Source of the DNA: Victivallales bacterium
GTDB lineage: Bacteria; Verrucomicrobiota; Lentisphaeria; Oligosphaerales; Oligosphaeraceae
Assembly (NCBI GenBank): GCA_017535315.1
Contig: JAFXUD010000012.1
Coordinates: 124,001 to 188,000, forward strand
DNA length: 64,000 nt
Direction: 5' to 3'
The first letter of the stretch is position 1; every line of letters starts with the position of its first letter. This document shows positions 34,141-43,700 of this stretch, one piece after another. The notes beneath the pieces were generated by a model. It made no database searches. It saw only the letters and a program-made list of their open reading frames with translations, and had not been told where the DNA came from. The position numbers were made by a program, and so were the translations under genes.

Positions 34141-35457
34141 ATGTTCATTCAGATTCCAGAAGGTCTTGATACAAAAGTCTGCGTGTTAGGTTCCAATGTG
34201 CTGGCGGAAGTACCTGCCGTGGCAAAGCAGCTCTGGCCAGGGATGCAGCCCGTCATCGTGGCGGATGAAAACACCTGGGCGGCGGCAGGAAAGCAGGTGA
34301 TGGAGTACCTGGTTCAAGCGGGGTTGAATCCAGCGGAGCCATTCATCTATCCAGCTCATCCTGTGATGCACGCAGACTACAAATATGTTCCCGCACTGGT
34401 GGAGATTGTGAAGGGGAAGCTGCCCATCGCGGTAGGGTCTGGCACTGTCAATGACCTGGTGAAACGCTCTCATTTCGAGGCGGGCTGCAAGGGGTATATG
34501 TGCGTGGCGACCGCCTGCTCGGTGGATGGCTACACCTCCTTTGGGGCTGCCATCACCGTGAACGGCTTCAAGAAGACGCTGGAGTGCCCTGCGCCGCTGG
34601 CCATTCTGGCGGATAGTGCCGTGCTGGCTTCGGCGCCGATGGATATGACCGCCTCTGGCTATGCCGACCTCTGCGCGAAGGTTGTGGCGGGAGCCGACTG
34701 GCACATTGCCGACATCCTTGGTCCCACTCCGATGGATGCAAAGGCATGGGGCATGGTGCAGACCAATCTGCGCGAGTGGGTTGGCAGTCCAGAGGCGCTG
34801 GCCAAGGGCGATTTGAAGGCTCTGGCAGGGCTTTTCAATGGTCTGGCGGCGACTGGCTTTGCCATGCAGTACTACCGCGAGTCCAGACCTGCATCGGGTG
34901 CGGAGCATCTTTTCAGTCATGTGTGGGAAATGGACAACCTCTCCGTGAACGGCGAAAATCCCTCTCACGGTTTCAAAGTGGCCATTGGCACGCTGATTTC
35001 AACACGCCTGATGGAGTGGGCATTTGCTCACTCCAAAGCAGATATAGAGGCGATTTGTGCCAAGGCGAAGGAAATCAGTGTCGCGGAGCGTTCCGCGCAG
35101 ATTGACCATCACTTGCTGGGTACTCCCATCTACGATTCCGTCAAGAAGGTCTGCATCGGCAAACTGCTGACAGGCGATGCTCTGAAGGCGCGTCGCCAGG
35201 ATATGATAGACAATTGGGATGCGATGAAGGCGCGCGTCATGGACCAGATTCTACCATATGCAGAAATGGAGCGCCGTTTCAAGGTACTTGGCTGCCCGAC
35301 GAAACCTGAGGAAATCGGCTTGGACGAGGCCGAACTGCGTCGCGGCATCTTTGTCGCCGCCATGATACGCAACCGTTACACCATCCTCGACCTGCTCTTT
35401 GAACTTGGCCTGCTTGAACAAGCCATCGACGATGTCGTGAAGATGTGGGGGATGTAA
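34141..35457 (+). CDS. egsA: sn-Glycerol-1-phosphate dehydrogenase (AraM/EgsA family)
   Basis: 438 residues with AGGAG before ATG. The enzyme reduces dihydroxyacetone phosphate to glycerol-1-phosphate with NAD(P)H. The Rossmann part has PVIVADENTWAAAG and PIAVGSGTVNDLVK (the GGG/GSG nucleotide loop); the metal-binding part has TACSVDGYTSFGAA, ASGYADLCAKVVAGADW, SGAEHLFSHVWEM (metal His residues) and SHGFKVAIGT. Length is about the bacterial AraM size. In bacteria G1P can feed heptaprenylglyceryl lipids or archaeal-type ether lipids; nothing nearby shows which. It is a single gene between two G-rich repeats. Confidence 0.88.
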   Translation: MFIQIPEGLDTKVCVLGSNVLAEVPAVAKQLWPGMQPVIVADENTWAAAGKQVMEYLVQAGLNPAEPFIYPAHPVMHADYKYVPALVEIVKGKLPIAVGSGTVNDLVKRSHFEAGCKGYMCVATACSVDGYTSFGAAITVNGFKKTLECPAPLAILADSAVLASAPMDMTASGYADLCAKVVAGADWHIADILGPTPMDAKAWGMVQTNLREWVGSPEALAKGDLKALAGLFNGLAATGFAMQYYRESRPASGAEHLFSHVWEMDNLSVNGENPSHGFKVAIGTLISTRLMEWAFAHSKADIEAICAKAKEISVAERSAQIDHHLLGTPIYDSVKKVCIGKLLTGDALKARRQDMIDNWDAMKARVMDQILPYAEMERRFKVLGCPTKPEEIGLDEAELRRGIFVAAMIRNRYTILDLLFELGLLEQAIDDVVKMWGM

Positions 35458-35467
35458 AAGGGGTGTA

Positions 35468-35556
35468 ACGACGACGTCTGCGTCGTCGGAAAAACATGCA
35501 CAACCCCAGTGCCTTTGCAATGCCGCAGCATGTGTAAAGACATCTCTTCAATACTC
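35468..35556 (+). repeat. Gene-end element, family 3, copy 1
   Basis: Starts with a CGACGACG-TCTG-CGTCGTCG hairpin and continues with blocks (TTGCAATGC, GACATCT, ATACTC) that recur in the same order at 54885-54963. Both copies lie between a plus-strand stop codon and a G-rich palindrome. Confidence 0.5.
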
Positions 35557-35573
35557 CTAAATTATCGCATAAT

Positions 35574-35855
35574 GGGACGGGAGCGACGGGAGCGACGGGA
35601 GCGACAGAGCCGAGTACCTAATGCAATTGTAACTATTCAGAAGGGTTAGCCGCGTAGAGGCGAAAGAGCATAGCCGTGGGTGAAGCGAAGCCGCGTAGCG
35701 GCATGCGTAACCCACGGGCAGACGATTCTCCCAGTTCCTTTGCGCCGTGCCGCGTAGCGAAGCGGAGCGGCAAGGCGCAGAAAAGCTAGTGACCAGTGCC
35801 AATTTTATACCCCTCTGAATAGTTACAAGCAATTTTACTGTCCCTCTCGTCCCTT
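35574..35855. repeat. G-rich palindromic repeat split by a MITE insertion
   Basis: The purine arm GGGACGGGAGCGACGGGAG lies at 35574-35607 and the pyrimidine arm CTGTCCCTCTCGTCCC near 35840-35855. A MITE copy (35629-35826) sits exactly between them. Without it the two arms form the same hairpin as elsewhere. Confidence 0.6.
35629..35826 (+). mobile_element. MITE-like element nested in a G-rich repeat
   Basis: Starts GTAACTATTCAGAAGGG; the right end CCCTCTGAATAGTTAC is one base short. Flanks ATGCAATT (35621-35628) and AAGCAATT (35827-35834) agree in 7 of 8 bases, a target duplication. Confidence 0.8.
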
Positions 35856-36024
35856 TTTAAGTTTTTAGTTAGGAGCATTTTTCACTTCTAGCTACTTGAT
35901 AATTCAATAAATATAATTATAGTATAAAATGTGTTTTTTATTTTTTGGAGAGTAGATTTTCAAAAAAATGCCCGATTTTACTGTCACAGCTCAAATCTTT
36001 AAAAAATATAACTTATTATAATGC

Positions 36025-36152
36025 AAATGCTTAAATACATAGCTGCGTTACGCAGAGCAGAGCAGAGCAGAGCAGTAGCTTTTTTCGTTTTCAAAAAGTT
36101 TTACTTTTCGGGCCTCTCCCCTTACGTAGTAAGGGGAGAGGCCCGTTTGTTT
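36025..36152 (+). promoter_or_regulatory. Leader with very stable hairpin before the GTPase operon, possible attenuator
   Basis: The 360 bp before the operon is AT-rich. It contains a CTGCG-TTA-CGCAG hairpin followed by four to five GCAGA repeats (36040-36076), and a 17-bp perfect stem, CGGGCCTCTCCCCTTAC (36109-36125), with loop GTA and its complement to 36145, then TTTGTTTT. This has the shape of an intrinsic terminator lying 65 bp before the first ATG. It either ends an upstream small transcript or attenuates the operon. AT-rich -10-like boxes (TATAAT types) occur near 35911 and 36016. Confidence 0.55.
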
Positions 36153-36216
36153 TCCCAATTAGTCATTATTGCCAGTGTTTTTGGGAAAAATAAAAGGTTT
36201 GCGGGGGTAGATAATC

Positions 36217-38037
36217 ATGACTTTACATGAGTTGAAGTTTAAGGAGGACAATCAGGGGAAGCCGAAGATTGTCAATGTGAGCGTCTATCTATGCGTCGCA
36301 GGAGGCGTTGGTGGACCGTATGATTTAATGCAATTGTGCAGCATGTACAAGAATGGGCAGTTGCCGCCTGATACGCTTTGCAATTTTGGCACAGGGGACT
36401 GGCAGAGGCTCTTTGACATGCCGTTGATAAACATCATACGAGAGCACTGTACTTCGCAACCTGCTGAACCAGAATCGAAACCTGCCGAGTCAGAGTCCAA
36501 GTTTGTCGCCCCGAAAGAGGATACGGCAGAGGACGAGGAGACTTTTCTGGATGATTTTCTTGTGCCCAAGACAGACGATTATATGGACGATGACTCGCCC
36601 ATGATTACCTGCCCACACTGCTGGAACGAGTTCCACCTCTCCCAGGTTAACTACATCTCAAACCACCCCTCTTTGACGGGAGACAGTGTGCTGGGAGAGA
36701 CAGCGCAGACGCGCTTTTTGCCGAGCAAGTTCAATGCGCAGGGGTATGCCATCGATGCCAAGGGGATGGTTTGCCGTGATATGGCCTGCCCGCGCTGCCA
36801 CCTGAAGATTCCTGAGATACTATTGGAGGAGAAGATAGACGTGCTCTCCATCGTGGGCTCTCCCGCTAGCGGCAAGTCCTACTACATCACGGCCTTGACA
36901 AACGCGCTGCGGAAAAATCTGCCCGAGTTCTTCGACTACTCCTTCAGTGACGCGGATGTTAGCATGAACTACATGCTGAACCACTATGAGGACCTGCTGT
37001 TTCACAACAGCTCGGACGATGAGGTTGCACTGCCCAAGACAGAACTTGAGGGAAGCAATTTCTCCTCACAGGTTAATCTGAATGGTATCACCGTCAACCT
37101 CCCCCTGCCGTATATTTTTACCTTGCGGAAAATCCACGACAATACGGTCAGCGGAAACGGCAAGGGGTTCATGCACAATGTGGTGATGTATGACAATGCA
37201 GGTGAGCACTTTGAGGCTGGACGGGACAGCGTGGCCAACCTGGCTACCATGCATCTCATTAACTCCTCGCTCATCATGTTCTTGTTCGACCCCTTCAAGG
37301 ATAGCAAGGCGGTCAAGGATTGTGATGCCAACGACCCACAGGCGACCGTGGCCTTGCGGAACATTAACCAGGGGCAGATTCTGCGTGAGATGATCAACCG
37401 CATCAAGAAGTTCCGCGGAATGGCCTCCTTTGAGAAGTCGGACAAGATCCTCACGGTCCTCGTGCCGAAGTACGATGCCTGGAGTAACTCCTTCCCGTTC
37501 GATCTGAAGGATTTGGATTTCACCGCATTGGACGAAAAGACATACACCTATGCGTTGGACTTCTCTATTGTCAAGCTGATTTCCTACTGCACGCGGCAGT
37601 GGCTGTTGGCGCGCTCGCCTGAAATCGTCTCTGAAAGCGAGGCCTTCTTCGAGACGGTCTATTTCCTGCCAGTATCGGCGCTGGGGCATTGTCCAGGCTT
37701 CGATGCGACGAAGAACATGATCGGGATAAGGCCTAGCGACATCAACCCCATCTGGGTTGATGTCCCCATCTACATCTACCTCTGGAAGAGCGGCCTGGTA
37801 CCCGCCGTTAAGACCATACTGGACGTGGAGGCAACGGAGATGCAGGGTTCCTTCAAGAACGACAGTTTCTTTTTTCTTGACCAGAAAAGCAAGAGACCGC
37901 AGTCAGTGCCTGCACTCTACTGGGGTGAGACCGTCTATGACATGAACATGGGCAAGTACCTGAGTTTCCCAGAGAAGCCTGCTGACGCGGGAGGTGACTC
38001 GTCCGCTTCTGGGACAGCGGATTCCTTCTGGAATTGA
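36217..38037 (+). CDS. GYF/zinc-ribbon GTPase of the double-GTPase (DO-GTPase2) type
   Basis: 606 residues; first gene of the system. Residues about 17-75 (VYLCVAGGVGGPYDLMQLCSM, GQLPPDTLC, DWQRL) form a GYF_2-like domain. A split zinc ribbon uses CPHC (132-135) and CPRC (191-194). The P-loop GSPASGKS is at 214-221, with switch II motif DNAG (326-329, followed by EHFE) and PKYD (417-420) at the place of the base-recognition NKxD. This matches the P-loop GTPase family named double-GTPase 2 by domain-mining studies, which is found beside GAP1 proteins. No signal or membrane segment, so it is cytoplasmic. The next gene is a GAP1-like protein. Probably an NTP-driven switch for the membrane parts encoded downstream. 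Confidence 0.75.
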   Translation: MTLHELKFKEDNQGKPKIVNVSVYLCVAGGVGGPYDLMQLCSMYKNGQLPPDTLCNFGTGDWQRLFDMPLINIIREHCTSQPAEPESKPAESESKFVAPKEDTAEDEETFLDDFLVPKTDDYMDDDSPMITCPHCWNEFHLSQVNYISNHPSLTGDSVLGETAQTRFLPSKFNAQGYAIDAKGMVCRDMACPRCHLKIPEILLEEKIDVLSIVGSPASGKSYYITALTNALRKNLPEFFDYSFSDADVSMNYMLNHYEDLLFHNSSDDEVALPKTELEGSNFSSQVNLNGITVNLPLPYIFTLRKIHDNTVSGNGKGFMHNVVMYDNAGEHFEAGRDSVANLATMHLINSSLIMFLFDPFKDSKAVKDCDANDPQATVALRNINQGQILREMINRIKKFRGMASFEKSDKILTVLVPKYDAWSNSFPFDLKDLDFTALDEKTYTYALDFSIVKLISYCTRQWLLARSPEIVSESEAFFETVYFLPVSALGHCPGFDATKNMIGIRPSDINPIWVDVPIYIYLWKSGLVPAVKTILDVEATEMQGSFKNDSFFFLDQKSKRPQSVPALYWGETVYDMNMGKYLSFPEKPADAGGDSSASGTADSFWN

Positions 38038-38058
38038 TTTTTGGGAGGTACTGGCAAG

Positions 38059-39867
38059 ATGGCACTGGAACTAATATACACATCCGTTCCCCGTGGTCTG
38101 GAGCCTGGACGCACGGGCTTCTGCACTGTGGCCATGACGCGCGGAATGAGTCCGCAGATGGTCAAGATATTAGAGGGGCTGGTGGCCTACACGCCTGTCT
38201 TCGAGCACTATGATCCGAACAGCGCCTACAACCCCGCTTCCATTTTCCACTATCCCGTGTCAGACGGACGGAATCGCTTTGAGCTGCTGGCCCGTGTCTG
38301 TTCATGTGGACTGGATTATACCAAGCGCTCCAACAAGATCGGTCACTTCATCTTGCTGTCGGAGGCGGAGAAGGCGAACGCGGCAAATGGACCGACAAGT
38401 CTGCTGGCGGATCCACAGCTTTTCATTAACGAATGGCACGGAGAGCCGCAGTACTTTACGACTGAGCGTCCGCTGAACAATCAGGAGACGGCATCAGCGA
38501 AGGCGTATGCATGGGAGCAGGCGACAGGGGATGCAGGCTGGGCGGCCTGGCTGGCTGAGTCATATATGGCGAATCCTGACAAGCCCTGCTTCGTAGTCTT
38601 TGATCCGTTGCAACATACCAATCTTCAGGCTTTGGTGGCCGAATCGTTGATGCTGTTGCCGAAACGAAAGCGTTGGTCGGTCACCTGGAACACCTACATG
38701 ACGGCGATTTCCGCTGGCCTACCGACCTGCAATTGGCGTTTCTGCACGGCGAATCCTGCCGTAATGAGCGCGATTGGCTGCGTCTCGGGTGCGAACATTC
38801 TGGATTTGCGGCAAAGTCTTGGCTCCGCTGGTGAAAGCCCTCTGCGACAGTGTGCCAGGATGGGAAGCGACCTATATCCAGAGACGACGGAGAGAATGGT
38901 CTCCACGCCAGCAGTGCCGACCTCCTCGTCTTCCAGCGAAGGCCCGTCGCTTGTGGCGATGATGCAGAAACGGCTGGAGGAACAGAAGGCTGAGGAGCTG
39001 GCAGAACTCTCCAGCAATAAATCGAAACTGCGCCTGAAGAATCTGGATGAACCAGCACAACAGGGAGTTCCATATGGCGGATACCCAGTGAATGGAGGTT
39101 ACCAAGTGAATGGAGGCTACCCCGCGAATAGTGGAACGTCAAATAATTATATGCTGTGGTTAATAATTGTTGCACTTCAGTTTATTATAATTGCGGGGTT
39201 GGTGGTCTTTATTGTCAGGGAGAAGAGTGAAAAACAAACGATTATTGTGCAAATGGAGCGTCAAATCAATCAGTTACAAAAACAGATAGAGAAGAAGGGA
39301 TCGACTGAAAAGCCGATGGAGAATCAACCTGAACAGAGCCAAAGCAATGAACAATGCAGGAGTGTTTTCGCCTCTGATATTGAAAAGACGGACAATGGAC
39401 AATGTGCGGATAATACTATGTCTGACTTTGAAAAGACGGGCAGCGAAAAGCATGGTTCAAAGCCCGCCCCTGAATTTGGAAAGGCGGGCGAATCGAACGG
39501 TTTGCAGCCTCCATTACCGCCGGAGAACAGAAGATCGGATAAGACAAATGAAAAACCAAGTGAGGGGACGTTGCCATCCCTTCCAGGTGATATGAACGGA
39601 AGGAGGCCAGGTGAATCGGAAGATTTGCAGCCTCCATTACCGCCAGAGAACGGAAGATCGGATAAGACAAATGAAAAACCGAGTGAGGGGGCGTTGCCAT
39701 CCCTTCCAGGTGATATGAACGGAAGGAGGCCAGGCGAATCGGAAGATTTGCAGTCTCCATTACCGCCGGAGAACGGAAGACTGAATGGGGAAGGGAGGTC
39801 TGGAAGGAGAGGGCATGGAAAGCAAAAAAAGTTGGAAGATAGTTTGAAGTCTCATATTAGGCAATAA
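38059..39867 (+). CDS. GTPase-associated protein (GAP1-like) with membrane anchor and repeat tail
   Basis: 602 residues from ATG 38059 (GGGAGG upstream). The N-terminal 270 residues match the GAP1 N-terminal domain: LIYTSVPRGLEPGRTGFCTVAMTRGMSP, FEHYDPNSAYNPASIFHYPV, CGLDYTKRSNKIGHFILL, NNQETASAKAYAWEQATGDAGWAAWLAES, LPKRKRWSVTWNTYM. A Gly/Tyr-rich linker leads to a membrane helix near 363-385 (YMLWLIIVALQFIIIAGLVVF). A short coiled coil and a hydrophilic tail follow. The tail has a 41-residue unit (LPPENGRSDKTNEKPSEG...) repeated two to three times, encoded by 123-bp DNA repeats at 39490-39800. Known GAP1 proteins are linked to GTPases of this type. Here the anchor would bring the GTPase to the membrane complex. 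Confidence 0.75.
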   Translation: MALELIYTSVPRGLEPGRTGFCTVAMTRGMSPQMVKILEGLVAYTPVFEHYDPNSAYNPASIFHYPVSDGRNRFELLARVCSCGLDYTKRSNKIGHFILLSEAEKANAANGPTSLLADPQLFINEWHGEPQYFTTERPLNNQETASAKAYAWEQATGDAGWAAWLAESYMANPDKPCFVVFDPLQHTNLQALVAESLMLLPKRKRWSVTWNTYMTAISAGLPTCNWRFCTANPAVMSAIGCVSGANILDLRQSLGSAGESPLRQCARMGSDLYPETTERMVSTPAVPTSSSSSEGPSLVAMMQKRLEEQKAEELAELSSNKSKLRLKNLDEPAQQGVPYGGYPVNGGYQVNGGYPANSGTSNNYMLWLIIVALQFIIIAGLVVFIVREKSEKQTIIVQMERQINQLQKQIEKKGSTEKPMENQPEQSQSNEQCRSVFASDIEKTDNGQCADNTMSDFEKTGSEKHGSKPAPEFGKAGESNGLQPPLPPENRRSDKTNEKPSEGTLPSLPGDMNGRRPGESEDLQPPLPPENGRSDKTNEKPSEGALPSLPGDMNGRRPGESEDLQSPLPPENGRLNGEGRSGRRGHGKQKKLEDSLKSHIRQ

Positions 39868-39960
39868 CGGCTTTCATGGAGGAAAATGATGAGTTCTTCA
39901 TTTACAATCCCCAAAAAAACAGGAAAAAAAGAACAGGTTCAGTCAAAGGAGGGTCTGAGT

Positions 39961-40740
39961 ATGGTTGGTGAAACTATGAAACGAGATTATTTGAAGATAT
40001 TCTTTATTCTAGTTGTGCTGTTTTGGGCAATGGGTAGCCAGGCGAGTGTGGTGGAATTCAATGGGTGCGGAATGACGACAGGTTGTGCCTTTGAAACAAA
40101 AGAATATTTCCTCCAGACACCAGAGGAAACAAAGGTCGATAGCTTTGGCAAATCATACAAATGCCGCACAGATGATACAGGGATAAACCGAATCCTTCTT
40201 TGCGAAGGATATACCCCTCCTAAAAGCCTGGATGTTTTTAAACTCCATAGAAGGTTGGATTGTCTGATGGGTTTCTTGAATATTGCGCGAAAAAACAAGC
40301 TTTTAGATAATGACAAGATAAACATCATCAAGGATAGATTAGATAAAATTAGAACAGAGGGAGGTTACAGGTTTTTCAACGGGCGTTATTGGATTTACTA
40401 CTATCATTGGAATATTAATTTCCAAGCCGTCCAACAGACTGTGATAGTATGTGAGAGAGAAGCGGGAAAGAACTATGCGACATACTATGTCAAATGGAAC
40501 AGAGAAAGAATCAAGACATGCCAGGAGAGAACGACGATATTAAACACATGGTTTAAACAACAGAAGATGACACATTCTAAACTTGAGGACTACCATACAT
40601 GGGCACCAGAGTCAATAGGAGTGGTTTCCGCAAGAAATATTGATTACTTGGAAAAGGAAGTCATTTTTTACGAACAGGAAGGTGCCAATGATTTCCAGAC
40701 TTTCCTTGAAGAGTGGCGCCGTGGAGTCTATCCTCATTAA
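39961..40740 (+). CDS. Exported protein of unknown function
   Basis: 259 residues from ATG 39961, chosen because AGGAGG lies eight bases upstream and a signal peptide follows (MKRDYLKIFFILVVLFWAMGSQAS). An in-frame ATG at 39886 with a closer GGAGG is possible and would add 25 polar residues. The mature protein has four or more Cys (NGCGMTTGCAF, YKCRTDD, LLCEGY) that could form disulfides, then a helical region (LHRRLDCLMGFLNIARKNKLL, NYATYYVKWNRERIKTCQERTTIL). No family recognised. Base composition is more AT-rich than the GTPase genes. Position in the operon suggests a periplasmic part of the complex. Confidence 0.6.
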   Translation: MVGETMKRDYLKIFFILVVLFWAMGSQASVVEFNGCGMTTGCAFETKEYFLQTPEETKVDSFGKSYKCRTDDTGINRILLCEGYTPPKSLDVFKLHRRLDCLMGFLNIARKNKLLDNDKINIIKDRLDKIRTEGGYRFFNGRYWIYYYHWNINFQAVQQTVIVCEREAGKNYATYYVKWNRERIKTCQERTTILNTWFKQQKMTHSKLEDYHTWAPESIGVVSARNIDYLEKEVIFYEQEGANDFQTFLEEWRRGVYPH

Positions 40741-40797
40741 GTAATCAGTCTTCTCCACTTATAGTTTGACGAGGTATTTGAAAATCGGGAAACGAAT

Positions 40798-43700
40798 ATG
40801 GCCATTAATATTATAGCAGAAATCAGACAATTCATGCGTCAAGAAGATTTGACGGACAGGGATAGGATCGAGCGCCTGATGGATGGTTATATATCGGTTG
40901 TAAGGGAGTATAACGCCCTCTGCGAGCGGGTGCGTGGCCTGATCAAGAACAACATGGTGGAGGAGTTGGAGCGGTTTCTCAACGAGTTGGAGACGCCTTT
41001 GCAAGAACAGTATAAGGAGTTGCGGCAGCCAGCGGTGAAGGAGTTTCTGGAGATGGCGGAACTGTACGGCCTGGAAGTGCCCGCGCTGGAGAATGTTTTT
41101 GAGGAGATACAGGGGACGATGCTGAGCAGCATGGGGTTGCGTCCGCTGCTTATCCGATACCGCCAGATTGCCAGGAGCAATAACCTTCAGGCGAAGGTGG
41201 CGCTTATCCGCCAGATACTGGCGTTGAATCCAAAGGATGCGCTGGAGTGGGAGCGTAACCTGACCAGTTTTGAGGAGGAATGGAAGTTACAGTTGCAGGA
41301 GAGCGCCAAGCAGGCGATTCTATCCAAAGACTATCAGGAGTTGAAGCAAATTCAGGAGACCATATTGGAGGAGCCTTGGAAAACCCCCTTCAACGAACAT
41401 GTTGTGGTGAAGATGGCGCAGGTTTTGGAGGAAGAGGAGAAGCGGGCGAAGAAGCGGTTGTGCGAGCAACTCATTGCCTCCTCAGAGTCGATGTTGTCGC
41501 AGCCAGGGAAGCTGAAGGATGTGACAGCGTCCCTGGCGAAGGTGAATGCCCTTCAGATGGAGGGCAGTCAACTGGATTCCGACTGGCAACGACGCCTTGT
41601 GACCTTGGAAGAAAACACCAAAAAGCTTGTAGCGCAGGCGGCAGAGGAGGAGAAGTTTGCCAAGCTCTTCTTTGAACTGGAGCAGAAGATGAACGCCAAC
41701 GCACCTGTGGAAGAAGTCGATAAGATATTCTACGAGATGCAGCGGCTGCGGCGCGAGATTCCCGACATCACCATGAGGCGGGTTGATACTTACCGCCAGA
41801 ACGCGGTCATGGCCGCGAAACGGAAAAAGGGCATGATGCTTGTCATCGGCCTGATGACGGCTGTACTGCTTCTAGGTGCGGGAGTTGTGGTATTCAGGGC
41901 AGTCTCCAGAAGTCTGAGCATCAATGAGTATAGTGCCAGGCTGCGTACCGCCATTGACGACCAGGCGGCTCTCTCGGATGTCGGTTATGAGATTCTCAAG
42001 GAGATCGAGACGAAGGTGCCCGACATCCGAAACTCAAAGGAAATAGCGTCGCTGGCCGAGGAGGTTACCGCGAAGCGCAAGACGGAGGAAGGGAAGCGCG
42101 CCAGGTTCAAGGAACTCCAGTTGACACTTTCCACGCAGATGGAAAATTATTCGGAGAACGCAGTTTCCATTGTGGAGTTGATGAAGGAGATTCAGGGACA
42201 GGCTCTTCCCGAACACCAGAAGGAACTGGAGACCTTGACGCAATTGCACGACGAAAGGCGCGCCAAGTATGTGCGCGTCCAGGATTCCGCCTACCGCAAG
42301 CTGTGCGGGGATGCGGGTGATGCCTACATCGCGATGAAGACGGCGATGTCTGAGCACCGCTTTGACGATGCTCGCGAATACCTGCCCACCATCGCGGAAA
42401 AACTCAAGGCAGCCAATGAAATACCCGATGTCTCCTTCGATGCAAAGAGCGGGCTGAAAAACCTGGTTGAACAATATGTCCAGGCGGCAAAGACACTGGA
42501 GCAAAGTGTGATAGACAGTGAAATGGAGACCAGGCTCAAGTCGCTGGAAAAAAAGATGAAGGATTTCAGTGCCCATATTGACAATCAGCAGCTTGCGATG
42601 GCGGACGCGCTTTGCAAGGAAATAAATACGGAAGCGGTGGAGATTACACGCGACATAAAGAATGCCAGCACGTCATTGAGAAACCAATTTGCAACCTTAT
42701 TGGAAGACATCAAGGGATTCAATGGACGTCTGGATGCGGTTCGCAACCTGATTGCCGAGGAGGAGAAGGCGCTGACAAATGCCTTGGCCCAAAAAAAGTT
42801 GCAGGATGTGCAGTGGGCAATTCAGGAATTCCAGTCGAAGTATCCAAGCTTTTACAATAAAAAGGAAATAGCCAAGTTGATGGATGACTTTTCCAAGAGC
42901 CAGGAAGAGGCTGTCAAGGAGTATGATGCAGTACTCCATGCGAGAGGCCAGCGCTTCAACCAACTGGTCGAGCAGGTGGGGAAAGGGATGCTTGAGGAGT
43001 TGTTGAAACGCCGTGATGCGTATATTGCCAATCCCGTCTATATGCTTGGATTCACCAATACGCAAAACAATGTGCATGTGGATTTATACTTGAAAAGGAC
43101 GGATTTGGACAAGGCGGAGGAAGGAGTGCGATTCGACAAAAAGATGGCGAGCAGTTTATACTTCATCAACGACGCCAATGTAATGGGCTTGGAGAGAGAG
43201 GCGCAGGTAAGGATGGATTTGGACCATCATGTTTTGATGATTGGTAATAAGGTCTCATTCCCCATGACACTGGATTACCCTGGGTTGAATGACATCCGAA
43301 ACAAATCTTTTTTTAACTCTCCAGGCTACTATGGAACCTGGCTGCTTTCCATCAAGAATGACAGTTTTGATTTCAGTAAGCTGGAAGGATGGGAGAAGTT
43401 GGACAAAAGCCTTGAGATTTTGTTCAAGGAGAAATCCGATGGCATCCGAACCATTCACGAATGGCTTGGAATCATGGATTCTGTACTTGCCATCTCACAA
43501 GCGTTCCAGCAGGGCGGAGAATTCGAGGCGACGGAACTCCTGAATCTGAAGCAGGAACTTTTTAACCTGCTGGCTATATTGCCGAAAGAAAGCAGTTGGC
43601 AGTCAGCTTCATGGCTCTATCAGAATGAATGCAGTGAGTTCTACAAGAAGCTGAAAGAATTTGTCTATGGCGACTTTATAAAATGCGGTTTTCTACCGAC

